64,000 bases of DNA from Azospirillum sp. RU38E (GTDB lineage: Bacteria > Pseudomonadota > Alphaproteobacteria > Azospirillales > Azospirillaceae), in the NCBI RefSeq assembly GCF_900188385.1, contig NZ_FZOI01000005.1, positions 186,001 through 250,000 of the forward strand. Direction: 5' to 3'. Shown one piece after another: positions 17,792 through 27,275 of the stretch; the first letter of the stretch is position 1; each line of letters starts with the position of its first letter. The notes beneath the pieces were generated by a model. That model did no database searches, had not been told where the DNA came from, and worked only from the letters and a program-made list of their open reading frames with translations. A program made the translations under genes and the position numbers.

Positions 17792-19493
17792 AGAGGGCCT
17801 CCTTGAACGGGGCGTGGCCGGTACGGGCCAACGTGTCGATAAAGCGTTCGCCCGGCTGACGCAGGCCGACAAAGGTGGTCACCACGGTTTCCACCGCATT
17901 GACGATCTCGTCATAGGAGAAGCCGGGGCCGACAATCTCCGCCAGGGCTGCCGTATTGGTGGCATCGCCGCCCAGCAGGATCTGGAAGAATTCCTCGCCC
18001 TTCTTATCCACGCCCAGAATGCCGATATGGCCGACATGGTGATGGCCGCAGGCATTGATGCAGCCGCTGATCTTGATCTTCAGCTCACCCAGATCATGCT
18101 GGCGGTCCAGATCGGCAAAGCGCTCGGAAATTTCCTGCGCGATGGGGATGGAGCGCGTATTGGCCAGGGCGCAATAATCCAGGCCAGGGCAGGCGATGAT
18201 GTCGGAGATCAGGCCGGCATTGGCCGTGCCCAGCCCCACCTTGTCCAGCCCCTGCCACAGATCATACAGGTCATCCTGTTTGACATGGGCCAGCACCAGA
18301 TTCTGCTCGTGGCTGACGCGCAGCTCCCCAAAGCTGTAGCGTTCGGCCAGATCGGCCACCGCTTCCATCTGGTCCGCCTCAATATCGCCGGGGATACCGC
18401 CGATGGGCTTCACGCTGATGGTGGCAATGGCGTAACCGGGTGCCCGGTGGGCGCTCAGGTTGCTGCGGGTCCAGCGGGCGAAAGCCGGATCGGCGGCCTT
18501 GGCCGCCTCGAACTTCTCCGACACCGCCGGCAGGCTTTCCCACGGCGGGGACGTGAAATGCTGCTCAATCGCCGCGACGATGGCGGGGTCGAGATAATAT
18601 TTCTGCCGGGGCAGGCGGGCATATTCCTCTTCGATCAGGCCGATGAACTTTTCCGGCCCCATCTCATTGACGGTGATCTTGATGCGCGCCTTGTAGATAT
18701 TATCGCGCCGGCCCAACTGGTTATAGGTGCGCAGCACCGCTTCCAGATAGCCCAGGATTTCCGGCACCGGCACGAAGTCGCGCGCCTTGGTGGCCAGATA
18801 GGGCGTGCGGCCCAGCCCGCCGCCGACATAGACGGTGAAGCCGATCTCGCCGGCCTCGTTCTTCCTGGCGATCAGGCCGACATCGTGGATCTGCACGGCG
18901 GCGCGGTCGTTCGGCGCGCCGGAAATGGCGATCTTGAACTTGCGCGGCAGATAGGTGAATTCCGGGTGCAGCGTGGACCATTGCCGCAGAATTTCGGCAT
19001 AGACGCGCGGGTCCACCAGCTCATCCGCCGCCGCCCCGCAGAACTGGTCGGTGGTGACATTGCGGATGCAGTTGCCGCTGGTCTGGATGGCGTGCATATC
19101 CACTTCCGCCAGCTCATGCAGAATGGCGGGAATGTCCTTCAGTTCCGGCCAGTTGAACTGGATGTTCTGCCGGGTGGTCAGGTGGCCATAGCCCTTGTCA
19201 TAGACGCGCGCAATGCGGGCCAGACGGCGCAGCTTGGTGCTGTCCAACATGCCATAGGGCACGGCAACCCGCAGCATATAGGCGTGAAGCTGAAGGTAGA
19301 GCCCGTTCATCAGCCGGATCGGCTTGAACTCTTCCTCCGTGATCTCGCCCTTCAGGCGGCGTTCCACCTGGGCGCGGAACTGCTCCACCCGCTCAAAGAT
19401 GAAGGTCTTGTCGAACTCGTCATAACGGTAAACGGCGGCGTGCGCGTCTGCCGGCTGATTGCTGCGGGGGCTGGTCACGGTCGTGTCAGGCAT
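17778..19493 (-). CDS. cysI: Sulfite (or nitrite) reductase hemoprotein subunit
   Basis: 571 aa siroheme/4Fe-4S reductase. It reduces sulfite to sulfide with six electrons. Duplicated ferrite-reductase domains are seen (GHLTTRQNIQFNW at about 100, siroheme region TSGNCIRNVT at about 148), and the Fe-S/siroheme cysteines lie in CPGLDYC (about 434-440) and CINACGHH (about 477-484). No cysJ flavoprotein subunit is encoded nearby, so electrons probably arrive from ferredoxin or the divergent Fpr enzyme. Upstream are DUF2849 and the siroheme synthase that makes its cofactor; downstream DUF934 and cysH overlap or abut. Confidence 0.9.
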   Translation of the reverse strand: MPDTTVTSPRSNQPADAHAAVYRYDEFDKTFIFERVEQFRAQVERRLKGEITEEEFKPIRLMNGLYLQLHAYMLRVAVPYGMLDSTKLRRLARIARVYDKGYGHLTTRQNIQFNWPELKDIPAILHELAEVDMHAIQTSGNCIRNVTTDQFCGAAADELVDPRVYAEILRQWSTLHPEFTYLPRKFKIAISGAPNDRAAVQIHDVGLIARKNEAGEIGFTVYVGGGLGRTPYLATKARDFVPVPEILGYLEAVLRTYNQLGRRDNIYKARIKITVNEMGPEKFIGLIEEEYARLPRQKYYLDPAIVAAIEQHFTSPPWESLPAVSEKFEAAKAADPAFARWTRSNLSAHRAPGYAIATISVKPIGGIPGDIEADQMEAVADLAERYSFGELRVSHEQNLVLAHVKQDDLYDLWQGLDKVGLGTANAGLISDIIACPGLDYCALANTRSIPIAQEISERFADLDRQHDLGELKIKISGCINACGHHHVGHIGILGVDKKGEEFFQILLGGDATNTAALAEIVGPGFSYDEIVNAVETVVTTFVGLRQPGERFIDTLARTGHAPFKEALYARA

Positions 19494-19524
19494 GGGGGTA
19501 TAAGCCTAGGTTACCGGTCATGGA

Positions 19525-19851
19525 TCAAAGGGCGGGCGTCGGGCCGGTGACCTGCTTGCCCAGGTCACGGCGCACGCTGGGGCCGATGGCCTTCATGCGT
19601 TCGCGGATATGCAGCGGGCGGGTGCCATCGGCTGTGGCTTCCACATCCAGCGGATAGACATCGACGACGATCTGCCGCTTTTCGTCCGCCTTGGCGGTAT
19701 CCAGCGCCTGGGCAATGGCCTCGCCTTCGAAAATGGCGGCATCGGCCACACGCTCCACCCACTGATTGCCCGCACCCAGCCAGACAGCCACACCGTCAAT
19801 CAGACGGCTGCCGGTGATGGATTGCTGGGCACCCTTGGCTTTGACCAACAT
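19525..19851 (-). CDS. DUF2849 family protein
   Basis: 108 aa from the ATG at 19851 (MLVKAKGAQQSITGSRL). It is a small soluble protein with the conserved opening GSRLIDGVAVWLG and a central segment IVVDVYPLDVE. DUF2849 genes are typically found between cysG and cysI in alphaproteobacteria, as here (28 bases after cysG, 31 before cysI). The function is unknown; the position suggests help with sulfite reductase assembly or siroheme handling. Confidence 0.82.
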   Translation of the reverse strand: MLVKAKGAQQSITGSRLIDGVAVWLGAGNQWVERVADAAIFEGEAIAQALDTAKADEKRQIVVDVYPLDVEATADGTRPLHIRERMKAIGPSVRRDLGKQVTGPTPAL

Positions 19852-19879
19852 TTGGGGATCGACCTTCCTGCTGCTTTCG

Positions 19880-21286
19880 TCAGACGGCTTGGCGCAGATG
19901 CGCCGGGACAAGTTCGGTAATGCGGGCGGGGTCGGCCAGCGTGACAACGGAACCGACAATGATGATGGCGGGCCCCGTCAGCCCGTGGGCGGCCGCCAGA
20001 TCGGGCAAGGCTTCCAGCGTGCCCACCACCAGCTTCTGGTCCGGGCGGGTGCCCTTTTCCACCAGGGCCGCCGGGGTATCGCCGGACATGCCGGCCTCTA
20101 CCAGCCGGCGGGCAATGGCACCCGCTGCCGTCAGCCCCATATAGATCACCAGCGTATGGCGCAGCCGGGCCAGCGCCTGCCAATCCAAATCCGGTTCGCC
20201 ATCCTTGCCATGACCGGTCACAAAGGTGACGCCCGGTGCATGGTCGCGGTGGGTGACGGGGATGGTGGTGGACGCCCCGCAGCCGAGTGCCGCCGTGATG
20301 CCGGGCACGATTTCCACCGGAATGCCTTCGGCGCGCAGCACTTCCAGCTCTTCCCCGCCGCGCCCGAACATGAAGGGGTCGCCCCCCTTCAGCCGCACGA
20401 CGCGGTGGCCGGCCTTGGCCTCGGCCACCAGCAACTGGTTGATGGCCTCCTGGCTCATCGTGTGATGGGATTTGGATTTGCCGACATAATGGCGGCGGGC
20501 GTCGCGGCGGACATAATCCATGATCCGCTCATCCACCAGCTTGTCATGCACCACCACGTCGGCATCCTGCAGCACGCGCAGCGCGCGCAGGGTCAACAGG
20601 TCCGGGTCACCGGGGCCGGCGCCCACCAGCGCCACGCGCCCGCCGGCCTGCTGGCCGAACTGGGCATCGTTCAGCGCCAGCATCAGCTTTTCATGGGCGG
20701 CTTTTTCGTCCCCCGCCAGGAAGGATTTGGCCACCGGCCCGTCAATCACCGCTTCCCAGAAGCGGCGGCGGGCGGTTTCATCATCACGGGTGGCCTTCAC
20801 CGCACTGCGGAACCCGTCCAGAAAGCGGGCGAACTTGCCCAAGCCCGGTTCCAGTGCGGCTTCCAGCCGTTCGCGCAGGCGGCGCACCAGCACCGGGCTG
20901 GCCCCGCCGCTGGTAATGGCGATGCTGATCGGTTCGCGGTCAATGATGGCCGGCATGATGAAGCTGCAGAGTCGCGGCTTGTCCGGCACATTGACCAGCA
21001 CGCCGGCCTTGTGCGCTGCTTCGGCCACCGAAATATCCACCGCCTCTTCATCGGTGGCGGCAAAGACCAGCCGATGATTTTCCAGATCGGCAGGTGTGAA
21101 ATCCCGCTCACGAATTTCCGAAGCCAGGGCAACCAAAGCCGGCAAGGGGTTAGGGGCCACGATGGTCAGGCGGCAGGCGGATTTGGCAACCAGCCGCGCC
21201 TTGCGCAGCGCCAGTTCACCACCTCCTACCACCAGTACCGGCTGCCCCTCCAGGGGCAATGTCACCGGAAAACCACGCAACGCCAT
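19880..21286 (-). CDS. cysG: Siroheme synthase (trifunctional)
   Basis: 468 aa. It converts uroporphyrinogen III to siroheme, the cofactor of CysI. Residues 1-215 are the NAD-dependent precorrin-2 dehydrogenase/ferrochelatase part, with VLVVGGGELALRKA near the start. Residues about 218-460 are the SAM uroporphyrinogen methyltransferase part, with VALVGAGPGDPDLLTLRALR, VRLKGGDPFMFGRGGEE and YMGLTAAG. It heads the sulfate operon. The 351-bp region upstream, shared with fpr, has a perfect Fur-type box, so iron control of this operon is possible. Confidence 0.95.
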   Translation of the reverse strand: MALRGFPVTLPLEGQPVLVVGGGELALRKARLVAKSACRLTIVAPNPLPALVALASEIRERDFTPADLENHRLVFAATDEEAVDISVAEAAHKAGVLVNVPDKPRLCSFIMPAIIDREPISIAITSGGASPVLVRRLRERLEAALEPGLGKFARFLDGFRSAVKATRDDETARRRFWEAVIDGPVAKSFLAGDEKAAHEKLMLALNDAQFGQQAGGRVALVGAGPGDPDLLTLRALRVLQDADVVVHDKLVDERIMDYVRRDARRHYVGKSKSHHTMSQEAINQLLVAEAKAGHRVVRLKGGDPFMFGRGGEELEVLRAEGIPVEIVPGITAALGCGASTTIPVTHRDHAPGVTFVTGHGKDGEPDLDWQALARLRHTLVIYMGLTAAGAIARRLVEAGMSGDTPAALVEKGTRPDQKLVVGTLEALPDLAAAHGLTGPAIIIVGSVVTLADPARITELVPAHLRQAV

Positions 21287-21637
21287 GGTAACCCATCCCT
21301 CCCTTACCGCAGTCGCGGCATAGCCAATGGTTTGGGATGTGCAGCGCCGCTTGTCGAGGTGAAATATTATTTCTCCAATATCCCTACGTTAAATATAGAG
21401 TTTCCCATTCGGACAAAAAATCGAGGAAAATCAACGAAATTGCGTTGATAATGATTATCATATACGTTAATGCTGCTGTTGGGCGTCACAGCAGCCATGC
21501 ACATGCTGCACATTCTGATGTGAAATAGGCTGTTGAACGCAACGCCTATGTATTTTAGCTGATAGTGCATCGCATCAGGGTGCCGGGACTCTGTCATCGC
21601 CCATGACCCCACCCGCCGGATTGAAGGAAGTCGAGTT
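21287..21637. other. Divergent promoter region between cysG and fpr
   Basis: 351 bases, AT-rich from about 21360 to 21475 in contrast to its surroundings. It contains a perfect Fur-type palindrome (21446-21460). A very short open frame at 21497-21523 (MHMLHILM) has no ribosome site. No other gene is seen. Confidence 0.6.
21446..21460. promoter_or_regulatory. Perfect 7-1-7 Fur-type box
   Basis: TGATAATGATTATCA is an exact 7-1-7 inverted repeat and equals the published TGATAATnATTATCA Fur core pattern. It is 174 bases before the cysG start (leftward) and 178 before fpr (rightward). In alphaproteobacteria such a site may be read by Fur, Mur or a related regulator, so the protein bound is inferred. 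Confidence 0.7.
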
Positions 21638-22411
21638 ATGAGCGCGTTCATCGAAGGCAAGGTGCTGTCCGTCCACCATTGGACCGACACGCTGTTCAGC
21701 TTCACCTGCACGCGCGACCCGGCCTTCCGGTTTGAGAACGGGCATTTCGTGATGATCGGGCTGATGGTCGATGGCAAGCCGCTGACCCGCGCCTATTCCA
21801 TCGTCAGCCCGAATTACGAGGAACATCTGGAGTTCCTGTCGATCAAGGTGCCCAACGGCCCGCTGACCAGCCGCCTGCAGCATATCCAGGTGGGCGACAC
21901 GGTGATCCATGGCCGCAAGTCGGTGGGCACGCTGGTGACCAGCAGCCTGAAGCCCGGCAAGAACCTTTACATGTTCTCTACCGGCACCGGGCTTGCCCCG
22001 TTCATGAGCCTGATCCGCGATCCGGAACTCTATGAACAATATGACCGGCTGATCCTGACCCATACCTGCCGCGAGGTGGGGGAACTGGCCTATCACGACC
22101 TGATCACCAATGAGCTGCCGAATAATGAGTTCTTTGGCGAACAGCTGAAAGAAAAGCTCACCTATTACCCCACGGTCACCCGTGAAGCCTTCCGCAACCA
22201 GGGCCGCATCACCGACCTGATCCGCAATCACAAGCTGTTTGAGGATATCAAGGCCGCGCCGCTGAACCCGGAAACCGACCGGGTGATGATCTGCGGCGGC
22301 CCGGCCGTGCTGGCGGAGACGGTGGAACTGCTGCAGGAACGCGGCTTCAAGGAAGGCGCTGCACACACGCCCGGCGATTACGTGATCGAAAAGGCGTTTG
22401 TGGAGAAGTAA
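21638..22411 (+). CDS. fpr: Ferredoxin/flavodoxin--NADP reductase
   Basis: 257 aa, the usual length of bacterial FNR. It moves electrons between NADPH and ferredoxin or flavodoxin in the cytoplasm. FAD binding is marked by RAYSIVSPNYEEHLEF (about 50-65), NADP binding by FSTGTGLAPFMSLIRDP (about 112-128) and MICGGPAVL, and the C-terminus ends in the typical YVIEKAFVEK. AAGGAAG precedes the start. It is divergent from the sulfate operon, which lacks a CysJ flavoprotein, and it shares with it a region holding a Fur-type box. A joint role in supplying electrons for sulfite reduction is plausible. Confidence 0.94.
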   Translation: MSAFIEGKVLSVHHWTDTLFSFTCTRDPAFRFENGHFVMIGLMVDGKPLTRAYSIVSPNYEEHLEFLSIKVPNGPLTSRLQHIQVGDTVIHGRKSVGTLVTSSLKPGKNLYMFSTGTGLAPFMSLIRDPELYEQYDRLILTHTCREVGELAYHDLITNELPNNEFFGEQLKEKLTYYPTVTREAFRNQGRITDLIRNHKLFEDIKAAPLNPETDRVMICGGPAVLAETVELLQERGFKEGAAHTPGDYVIEKAFVEK

Positions 22412-22417
22412 GATCAA

Positions 22418-22461
22418 GCACCTGGGGACAGGGCACTTGAACGTGCCATGTCCCCAGGTGC
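22418..22461. terminator. Bidirectional terminator-like hairpin
   Basis: The 19-base arms 22418-22436 and 22443-22461 pair with one mismatch around a six-base loop. The structure lies between the convergent fpr and outer membrane factor genes, 7 and 5 bases from their stop codons, and is followed on the + strand by CTTTATTC. Confidence 0.7.
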
Positions 22462-22466
22462 GGGCT

Positions 22467-23870
22467 TTATTCGACCGGGGCAGCCGGGCTGCCCCCCAGC
22501 GCCCGGTAAAGCGTCGCCTCATTCAGCAGGCGGGCCAGCCGGTTGTCGATCACAGCATTTTCGGACGTGCGGGTGCGCTCCTGCGCTTCCAGCAAGGTGC
22601 GCAGCGGCACGGCACCGGCCCGCAGCCGCACATCATACAGCGCCTGTACCTGCCGTTGCAGGGTCAGCGACCGGGCCAGATGATCATCCTGGCGCTGCAG
22701 GGTTTCGCGCGCTGACAGGCCGGTGACCACTTCCGACAGGGCCGTCAGCACGGTACCGCGGAAGCTGGCCACCGCCTCCTCATACTGCGCCTGGGAGACC
22801 TTCAGGTTTAGCCCCATTTCCTTCAGGTTCAGGAAGGGCATACTGATCTGGCTGGCCAGCGCGCCGACCGGATTGGTCAGAAATTCGGCCAGCTTCTCTC
22901 CGCTGGTGGACAGGCTGCCCGACAAGGTCAGCGCCGGGAAATAGCCGGCCTTGCGTTCATCCGTGCGGCGCAGCGTGGCGCGCAGCCGCAGCTCGGCCGC
23001 GCGCAGGTCCGGCCGTCGTGACAACAGGCTGGCGGGCAGGCCGGGGGCCAGCGGCGGCAGCGCGCCTTGCGGCAGCATCTGCGGTTCGGCTGCCGGATTG
23101 GCTGCCCCGTTCAGCAGCACGGCCAGGGCGGCGCGCTGGGCATCCCGCTCCCGCTCCAATGCGGCGAGGCTGGAAAGCTGCGCTTCCACCGTCTGTTCCA
23201 TCTCCAGCCGTTCCAGCTCCGACGCCGTGCGGGCCCGCAGCATGGTGGCGACGATCTCCCGTGTGCGGTAGGTGGTTTCCAGCCCGGCCCGCGCGCTGGC
23301 GATGGACTGGTTGGCATGGGCCAGCCGCCACCAGGTGGAGAGCGTGGCGGCAATCACCGTCAGCCGCGCCGTCTCCACATCTTCGGCCGAGGCCAGTGCC
23401 TCCATCCCCGCTGCCCCTCGGCTGGCGGCGATGCGGCCCCAGAGATCGACCTCATAGGACAGGCCCAGGCTGGTGCCGACATTGTTGCGCGCTATCCCAT
23501 CGCCCGACAAAGGCATGTTGCGCCCGGTACTGACGGAGCCGGAAAGGCTGGGAATGCGGGGCACACCGGCCAGATCAGCCTCCAGCAGGGCGCGCCGGGC
23601 GCGCAGCGCGGCGCTGAACACGTCATTATTGGCCTCCAGCACCACCGGCATCAGGGCATTCAGCCCCGGATCGCCGAAGGAATGCCACCAGGGATCGGCC
23701 GGCGCCGGCACCGGCGCGGTTGGGGCAGGGGATGCCGGTGTGCCGGCGGGCTGTTCACCCTGCCAGTCCAGCCCGCCCGGCAGTGGCGGGCGTTGATAAG
23801 TTGCGGGCGTGGTCAGGCAGCCGGAAAGCAGCAGCGGGGCGATCAGACAGGGCAGCAGGCGGGCGCGCAT
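22467..23870 (-). CDS. Outer membrane efflux lipoprotein (NodT/OprM type)
   Basis: 467 aa. A signal peptide ends in the lipobox LLLSGC with Cys18, so the protein should be lipid-anchored in the outer membrane, where trimers form a TolC-like export channel. Typical segments are seen: NNDVFSAALRARRALLEADLAGVPRIPSLSGSVS in shortened form near 95-125, the RRPDLRAAE motif, and long coiled-coil stretches. The start at 23870 (MRARLLPC) places the signal peptide at the N-terminus. It follows the macB-type gene by 7 bases, completing a three-part efflux system. Confidence 0.92.
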   Translation of the reverse strand: MRARLLPCLIAPLLLSGCLTTPATYQRPPLPGGLDWQGEQPAGTPASPAPTAPVPAPADPWWHSFGDPGLNALMPVVLEANNDVFSAALRARRALLEADLAGVPRIPSLSGSVSTGRNMPLSGDGIARNNVGTSLGLSYEVDLWGRIAASRGAAGMEALASAEDVETARLTVIAATLSTWWRLAHANQSIASARAGLETTYRTREIVATMLRARTASELERLEMEQTVEAQLSSLAALERERDAQRAALAVLLNGAANPAAEPQMLPQGALPPLAPGLPASLLSRRPDLRAAELRLRATLRRTDERKAGYFPALTLSGSLSTSGEKLAEFLTNPVGALASQISMPFLNLKEMGLNLKVSQAQYEEAVASFRGTVLTALSEVVTGLSARETLQRQDDHLARSLTLQRQVQALYDVRLRAGAVPLRTLLEAQERTRTSENAVIDNRLARLLNEATLYRALGGSPAAPVE

Positions 23871-23877
23871 CGGTTGT

Positions 23878-25830
23878 TCAATCCCGTGACAGGGCATCGA
23901 CCGGGTCCAGCCGCGCGGCCTTGCGCGCCGGCAGGAAGCCGAAGATCAGGCCGATCAGCATGGTGGACAGGAAGGCCAGCAGAATGGCGGCGGGGGTGAT
24001 GATGATCGACAGGCCGAAATTGGCGGAATTGAACAGGCCACCCAGCCCGAAGGCGATCAGCAGCCCGGTACACCCGCCGACCATGCAGACGGCAATGGCC
24101 TCGATCAGGAACTGGATCATGATGTCGGACTGGCGGGCGCCGACCGCCATGCGCAGGCCGATTTCACGTGTCCGCTCCGTCACGGCGATCAGCATGATGT
24201 TCATCACCCCGATGCCACCCACCACCAGCGCCACCCCGGCCAGGGCGGAGATCATCAGGCTGAAGATGGCCGTGGTCCGCTGGATCGATTTGCGGATCTG
24301 GTCACTGTTGAAGATGTTGAAATCCTTGGTGCCATGCCGCTGGATCAGCAGGGTGCTCAGCGCCTTTTCGGCCCTGGCGCTGTCCACCCCATCCTTCAGC
24401 CGCACGGTGATGGAATCCAGGTCGGCACTGCCGGTCAGCCGGGCGCGCAGGGCCGTATGGGCCATATAGCCGGTGGCCCGGCTGCCGCCGCCCATGCCCT
24501 GGCGGTTGGATTCTATGATGCCCACCACGGTGGCCGGCACCTGGCCGGCCAGGATGATGCGGCCGATCGGGTCGCCCGGCTCCCCCTTGAACAGGCTTTC
24601 CGCCGTCTTGTCCGTCAGCACGATGCTGGGCTGCACGCCGTTCAGGTCGGCTGCCGTCAGCAGCCGGCCGGATTTCAGCTTCATGCCATTGACGCGGAAA
24701 TAATCCAGCCCGACCCCCGTCACCGACATGGTGGCGGAATTGGCGGCATAGCGCGCGGTGACGGAGCCGGACATTTCCGGCGTCACCCCATCGGCATAGG
24801 GCTGGGCCGCCAGCGCATCGGCATCGGCCAGGGTCAGCTTGGACAGGCGGGCCGCCTTCATGTCGCCCCAGCCCCGCCCGCGATAGATGCCCAGCGTGTT
24901 GGTGCCCAGGTCACTCAACTCCGCCGTCACCCGGCGCTGCGCCCCTTCGCCCAGCCCCACCACCGCCACCACGGCGGTGATGCCGATGATGATGCCCAGC
25001 ATGGTCAGGGCGGTGCGCAGCTTCTGCGCCGCCATGGCCCGCATCGACATGGCCATGGCGCCCAGGATGCTGAACCCGATGGCCGCCAGCGGGCGGAACG
25101 GGTTGGCGGCCTTGGGTACGGGTGGCGGCGGGGCCGCCCGTTCCACCGGCCGGCCGCTGTCGGACAGGATGCGGCCATCGGCGATTTCCACCACCCGGTC
25201 GGCATGGGCCGCCACCCCGTGATCATGGGTGACGATGATGATGGTGCGGCCTTCGGCGTTCAGCTCCTTCAGCAAGGCCAGCACGGTTTCACCGGTGCGG
25301 CTGTCCAGCGCGCCGGTCGGTTCATCGGCCAGAATGACGCCGCCGCCATTCATCAGGGCGCGGCCGATGGCCACGCGCTGCTGCTGGCCGCCGGAAAGCT
25401 GGTTGGGCCGGTGGGCCAGCCGGCTGCCCAGGCCCAGCCGTTCCAGGATGGCATGGGCGCGGGTACGCCGGCTTTCCGACCGTTCACCGGTATAGATGGC
25501 GGGCAATTCCACATTGCCCGCCGCCGTCAGCCCGGAAATCAGGTGATAGCGCTGAAAGACGAAGCCGAAATGTTCCCGCCGCAGCCGGGCCAGCCCGTCG
25601 GGCGACAGGTTGGCCACATCCTCGCCGCCCACCTTGTAATGCCCGCCGCTGGGCCGGTCCAGGCAGCCCAGAATATTCATCAGCGTGGATTTGCCGGAGC
25701 CCGAGGCCCCGACAATGGCGACCATTTCCCCCGGCTCGATCACCAGATCGATGCCGTCCAAGGCTGCCACGGTTTCCCCGCTGGTCTGGTACAGGCGGGT
25801 AATGCCGGACAGTTCCAGCCTGGCCGTCAT
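23878..25830 (-). CDS. macB: MacB-type ABC transporter (ATPase and permease in one chain)
   Basis: 650 aa inner membrane protein. The ATPase (about 1-235) has Walker A GASGSGKST, signature LSGGQQQR and Walker B ILADEPTGALD. The permease half (about 270-650) has one membrane helix, a large periplasmic domain and three closing helices containing VALVVGGIGVMNIMLIAVTERTREIG in the FtsX/MacB pattern (cited here only as the segment near 535-560). It powers export of macrolides, peptides or siderophore-like compounds through the outer membrane partner. Its start overlaps the stop of macA by 4 bases. Confidence 0.93.
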   Translation of the reverse strand: MTARLELSGITRLYQTSGETVAALDGIDLVIEPGEMVAIVGASGSGKSTLMNILGCLDRPSGGHYKVGGEDVANLSPDGLARLRREHFGFVFQRYHLISGLTAAGNVELPAIYTGERSESRRTRAHAILERLGLGSRLAHRPNQLSGGQQQRVAIGRALMNGGGVILADEPTGALDSRTGETVLALLKELNAEGRTIIIVTHDHGVAAHADRVVEIADGRILSDSGRPVERAAPPPPVPKAANPFRPLAAIGFSILGAMAMSMRAMAAQKLRTALTMLGIIIGITAVVAVVGLGEGAQRRVTAELSDLGTNTLGIYRGRGWGDMKAARLSKLTLADADALAAQPYADGVTPEMSGSVTARYAANSATMSVTGVGLDYFRVNGMKLKSGRLLTAADLNGVQPSIVLTDKTAESLFKGEPGDPIGRIILAGQVPATVVGIIESNRQGMGGGSRATGYMAHTALRARLTGSADLDSITVRLKDGVDSARAEKALSTLLIQRHGTKDFNIFNSDQIRKSIQRTTAIFSLMISALAGVALVVGGIGVMNIMLIAVTERTREIGLRMAVGARQSDIMIQFLIEAIAVCMVGGCTGLLIAFGLGGLFNSANFGLSIIITPAAILLAFLSTMLIGLIFGFLPARKAARLDPVDALSRD

Positions 25831-27017
25831 TCATCCCCACCCATATCGATATCCGCCCCCGGTGCGCCCCCCGGCCCTTCCATCCCGGTGGAGAGCAGCA
25901 GCACTTCCCCTTCCTTCACGCCGTCCAGGATTTCGCCTTCCACCTGGTTGGTCAGGCCCAGCTTGACCTTGCGTTCCACCCGCTTACCATCGGGGCCGCG
26001 CAGCCGGGCGCGGTACAGCCCATCGGCACCGGGGCCGGTAAAGGCGCTCATGGGCGCGATCAGGGCCTTTTCCACCCCGGCCGTGGTGATATGCACCTCC
26101 GCCGTCATCATCGGCATCAGGCTGCCGCCCTGGTTGGGCGCATCGAACAGCACGTTGAAATAGACGGCCTGCGATGTCGTGCTCTGGCTGCTGGCGCTGC
26201 TCAGCCCTTCCTGCCCGGCGGTCAGGATGGAGGTGGGGGCGGGTTCCACCGCGCGCACCGTGCTTTCATGCCGGGTGCGCCGGTCACCCAGCGTGTTGAA
26301 CCATAATTTCTGGCCGGGTTTGATCTTGGCCACATCGGCCTCTGACACCTGGGCGCGCACCGTCATGGTGTCGGTCTCGGCGATGACGCCGATGACCGGG
26401 ATGGTCTGTGCTGCACTCAGCGTCTGGCCGGCCTTGACCGCCAGCGCCAGCACGCGGCCATCCATGGGGGCGACAATCCGGGTGTAGCCCAGATTGGCCT
26501 CCGCCTTTTCCACTTCCACCGTGGCGCGCTCAATCTGCGCCTTGGCCAGAGCCAGATCGGCGCGGGCCACGTCGACGGCGATTTCCGCATCGTCGAAATC
26601 GGCCCCTGACCCGGCATTGCCGGTATAAAGCGTGCGCTGGCGCTTCAGCGTGCGCTCGGCCTTGTCCAGCTGGTATTGGCGGGATTTCAGCGAGGCTTCG
26701 GCTTCCGCCAGGGCAGCGCGGGCCACCCGCAGATCATTGCGCTGCTGGATGGAATCGATCTCGGCGATCAGGTCGCCCTTGGCCACCCGGTCGCCCAGCA
26801 CGACATGCAGCGCCTTCAGCTGCCCCGTCACCTGGGCACCGACCTGCACCAGTTTGGATGGTTCCAGCGTGCCCGTGGCGGAAACCGTGTCGCTGATGTC
26901 ACCCCGCCGGACCGTTGCCGTCAGATCCTTGGGCGGTCCTTCCTTGTGCCAGGGTTTGAACCACAGCAAGGCGGCAACGGCTGCCAATACAACCGCCACC
27001 AAAATCCATTTGCGCAT
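25827..27017 (-). CDS. macA: MacA-type periplasmic adaptor
   Basis: 396 aa membrane-fusion protein. A single N-terminal anchor helix (WILVAVVLAAVAALLWF) is followed by the biotinyl-lipoyl half motifs GAQVTGQLKALHVVLGDRV (about 62) and GRVLALAVKAGQTL (about 187), separated by a helical hairpin, then beta-barrel and membrane-proximal domains. It links the inner membrane MacB to the outer membrane factor. It is first of the macA-macB-OMF set and faces the radical SAM operon across 258 bases; that divergence leaves open whether the pump exports that operon's product. Confidence 0.93.
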   Translation of the reverse strand: MRKWILVAVVLAAVAALLWFKPWHKEGPPKDLTATVRRGDISDTVSATGTLEPSKLVQVGAQVTGQLKALHVVLGDRVAKGDLIAEIDSIQQRNDLRVARAALAEAEASLKSRQYQLDKAERTLKRQRTLYTGNAGSGADFDDAEIAVDVARADLALAKAQIERATVEVEKAEANLGYTRIVAPMDGRVLALAVKAGQTLSAAQTIPVIGVIAETDTMTVRAQVSEADVAKIKPGQKLWFNTLGDRRTRHESTVRAVEPAPTSILTAGQEGLSSASSQSTTSQAVYFNVLFDAPNQGGSLMPMMTAEVHITTAGVEKALIAPMSAFTGPGADGLYRARLRGPDGKRVERKVKLGLTNQVEGEILDGVKEGEVLLLSTGMEGPGGAPGADIDMGGDE

Positions 27018-27275
27018 TCGAAGACACCTGTCGGGAAAGCCTGACGCGCCGAAGGTGTAGCATCAATCCGCCGGTGAAGTGAAATTGCTGCACTGTAAAT
27101 ATTGTTTCCACTCTGTTTCAAAAATTTTCTGCCGCCGCCGGGAATAATCCCCGGCCCCCATCCGTCAAGGGTCCGACGGTATGGGAGGCAGGTGATGCAT
27201 CAGGTGGATTTCAGCACGGACAGGCAGGCCGTTCCGGCCCGGCGCTGTGCCGCGCCGGGGGCGGGGGCCTGATCC

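Noticed and set aside
21497-21523. Short frame MHMLHILM upstream of fpr as a leader peptide
   Set aside because: No ribosome site and no attenuator-like hairpins after it; eight codons can arise by chance.
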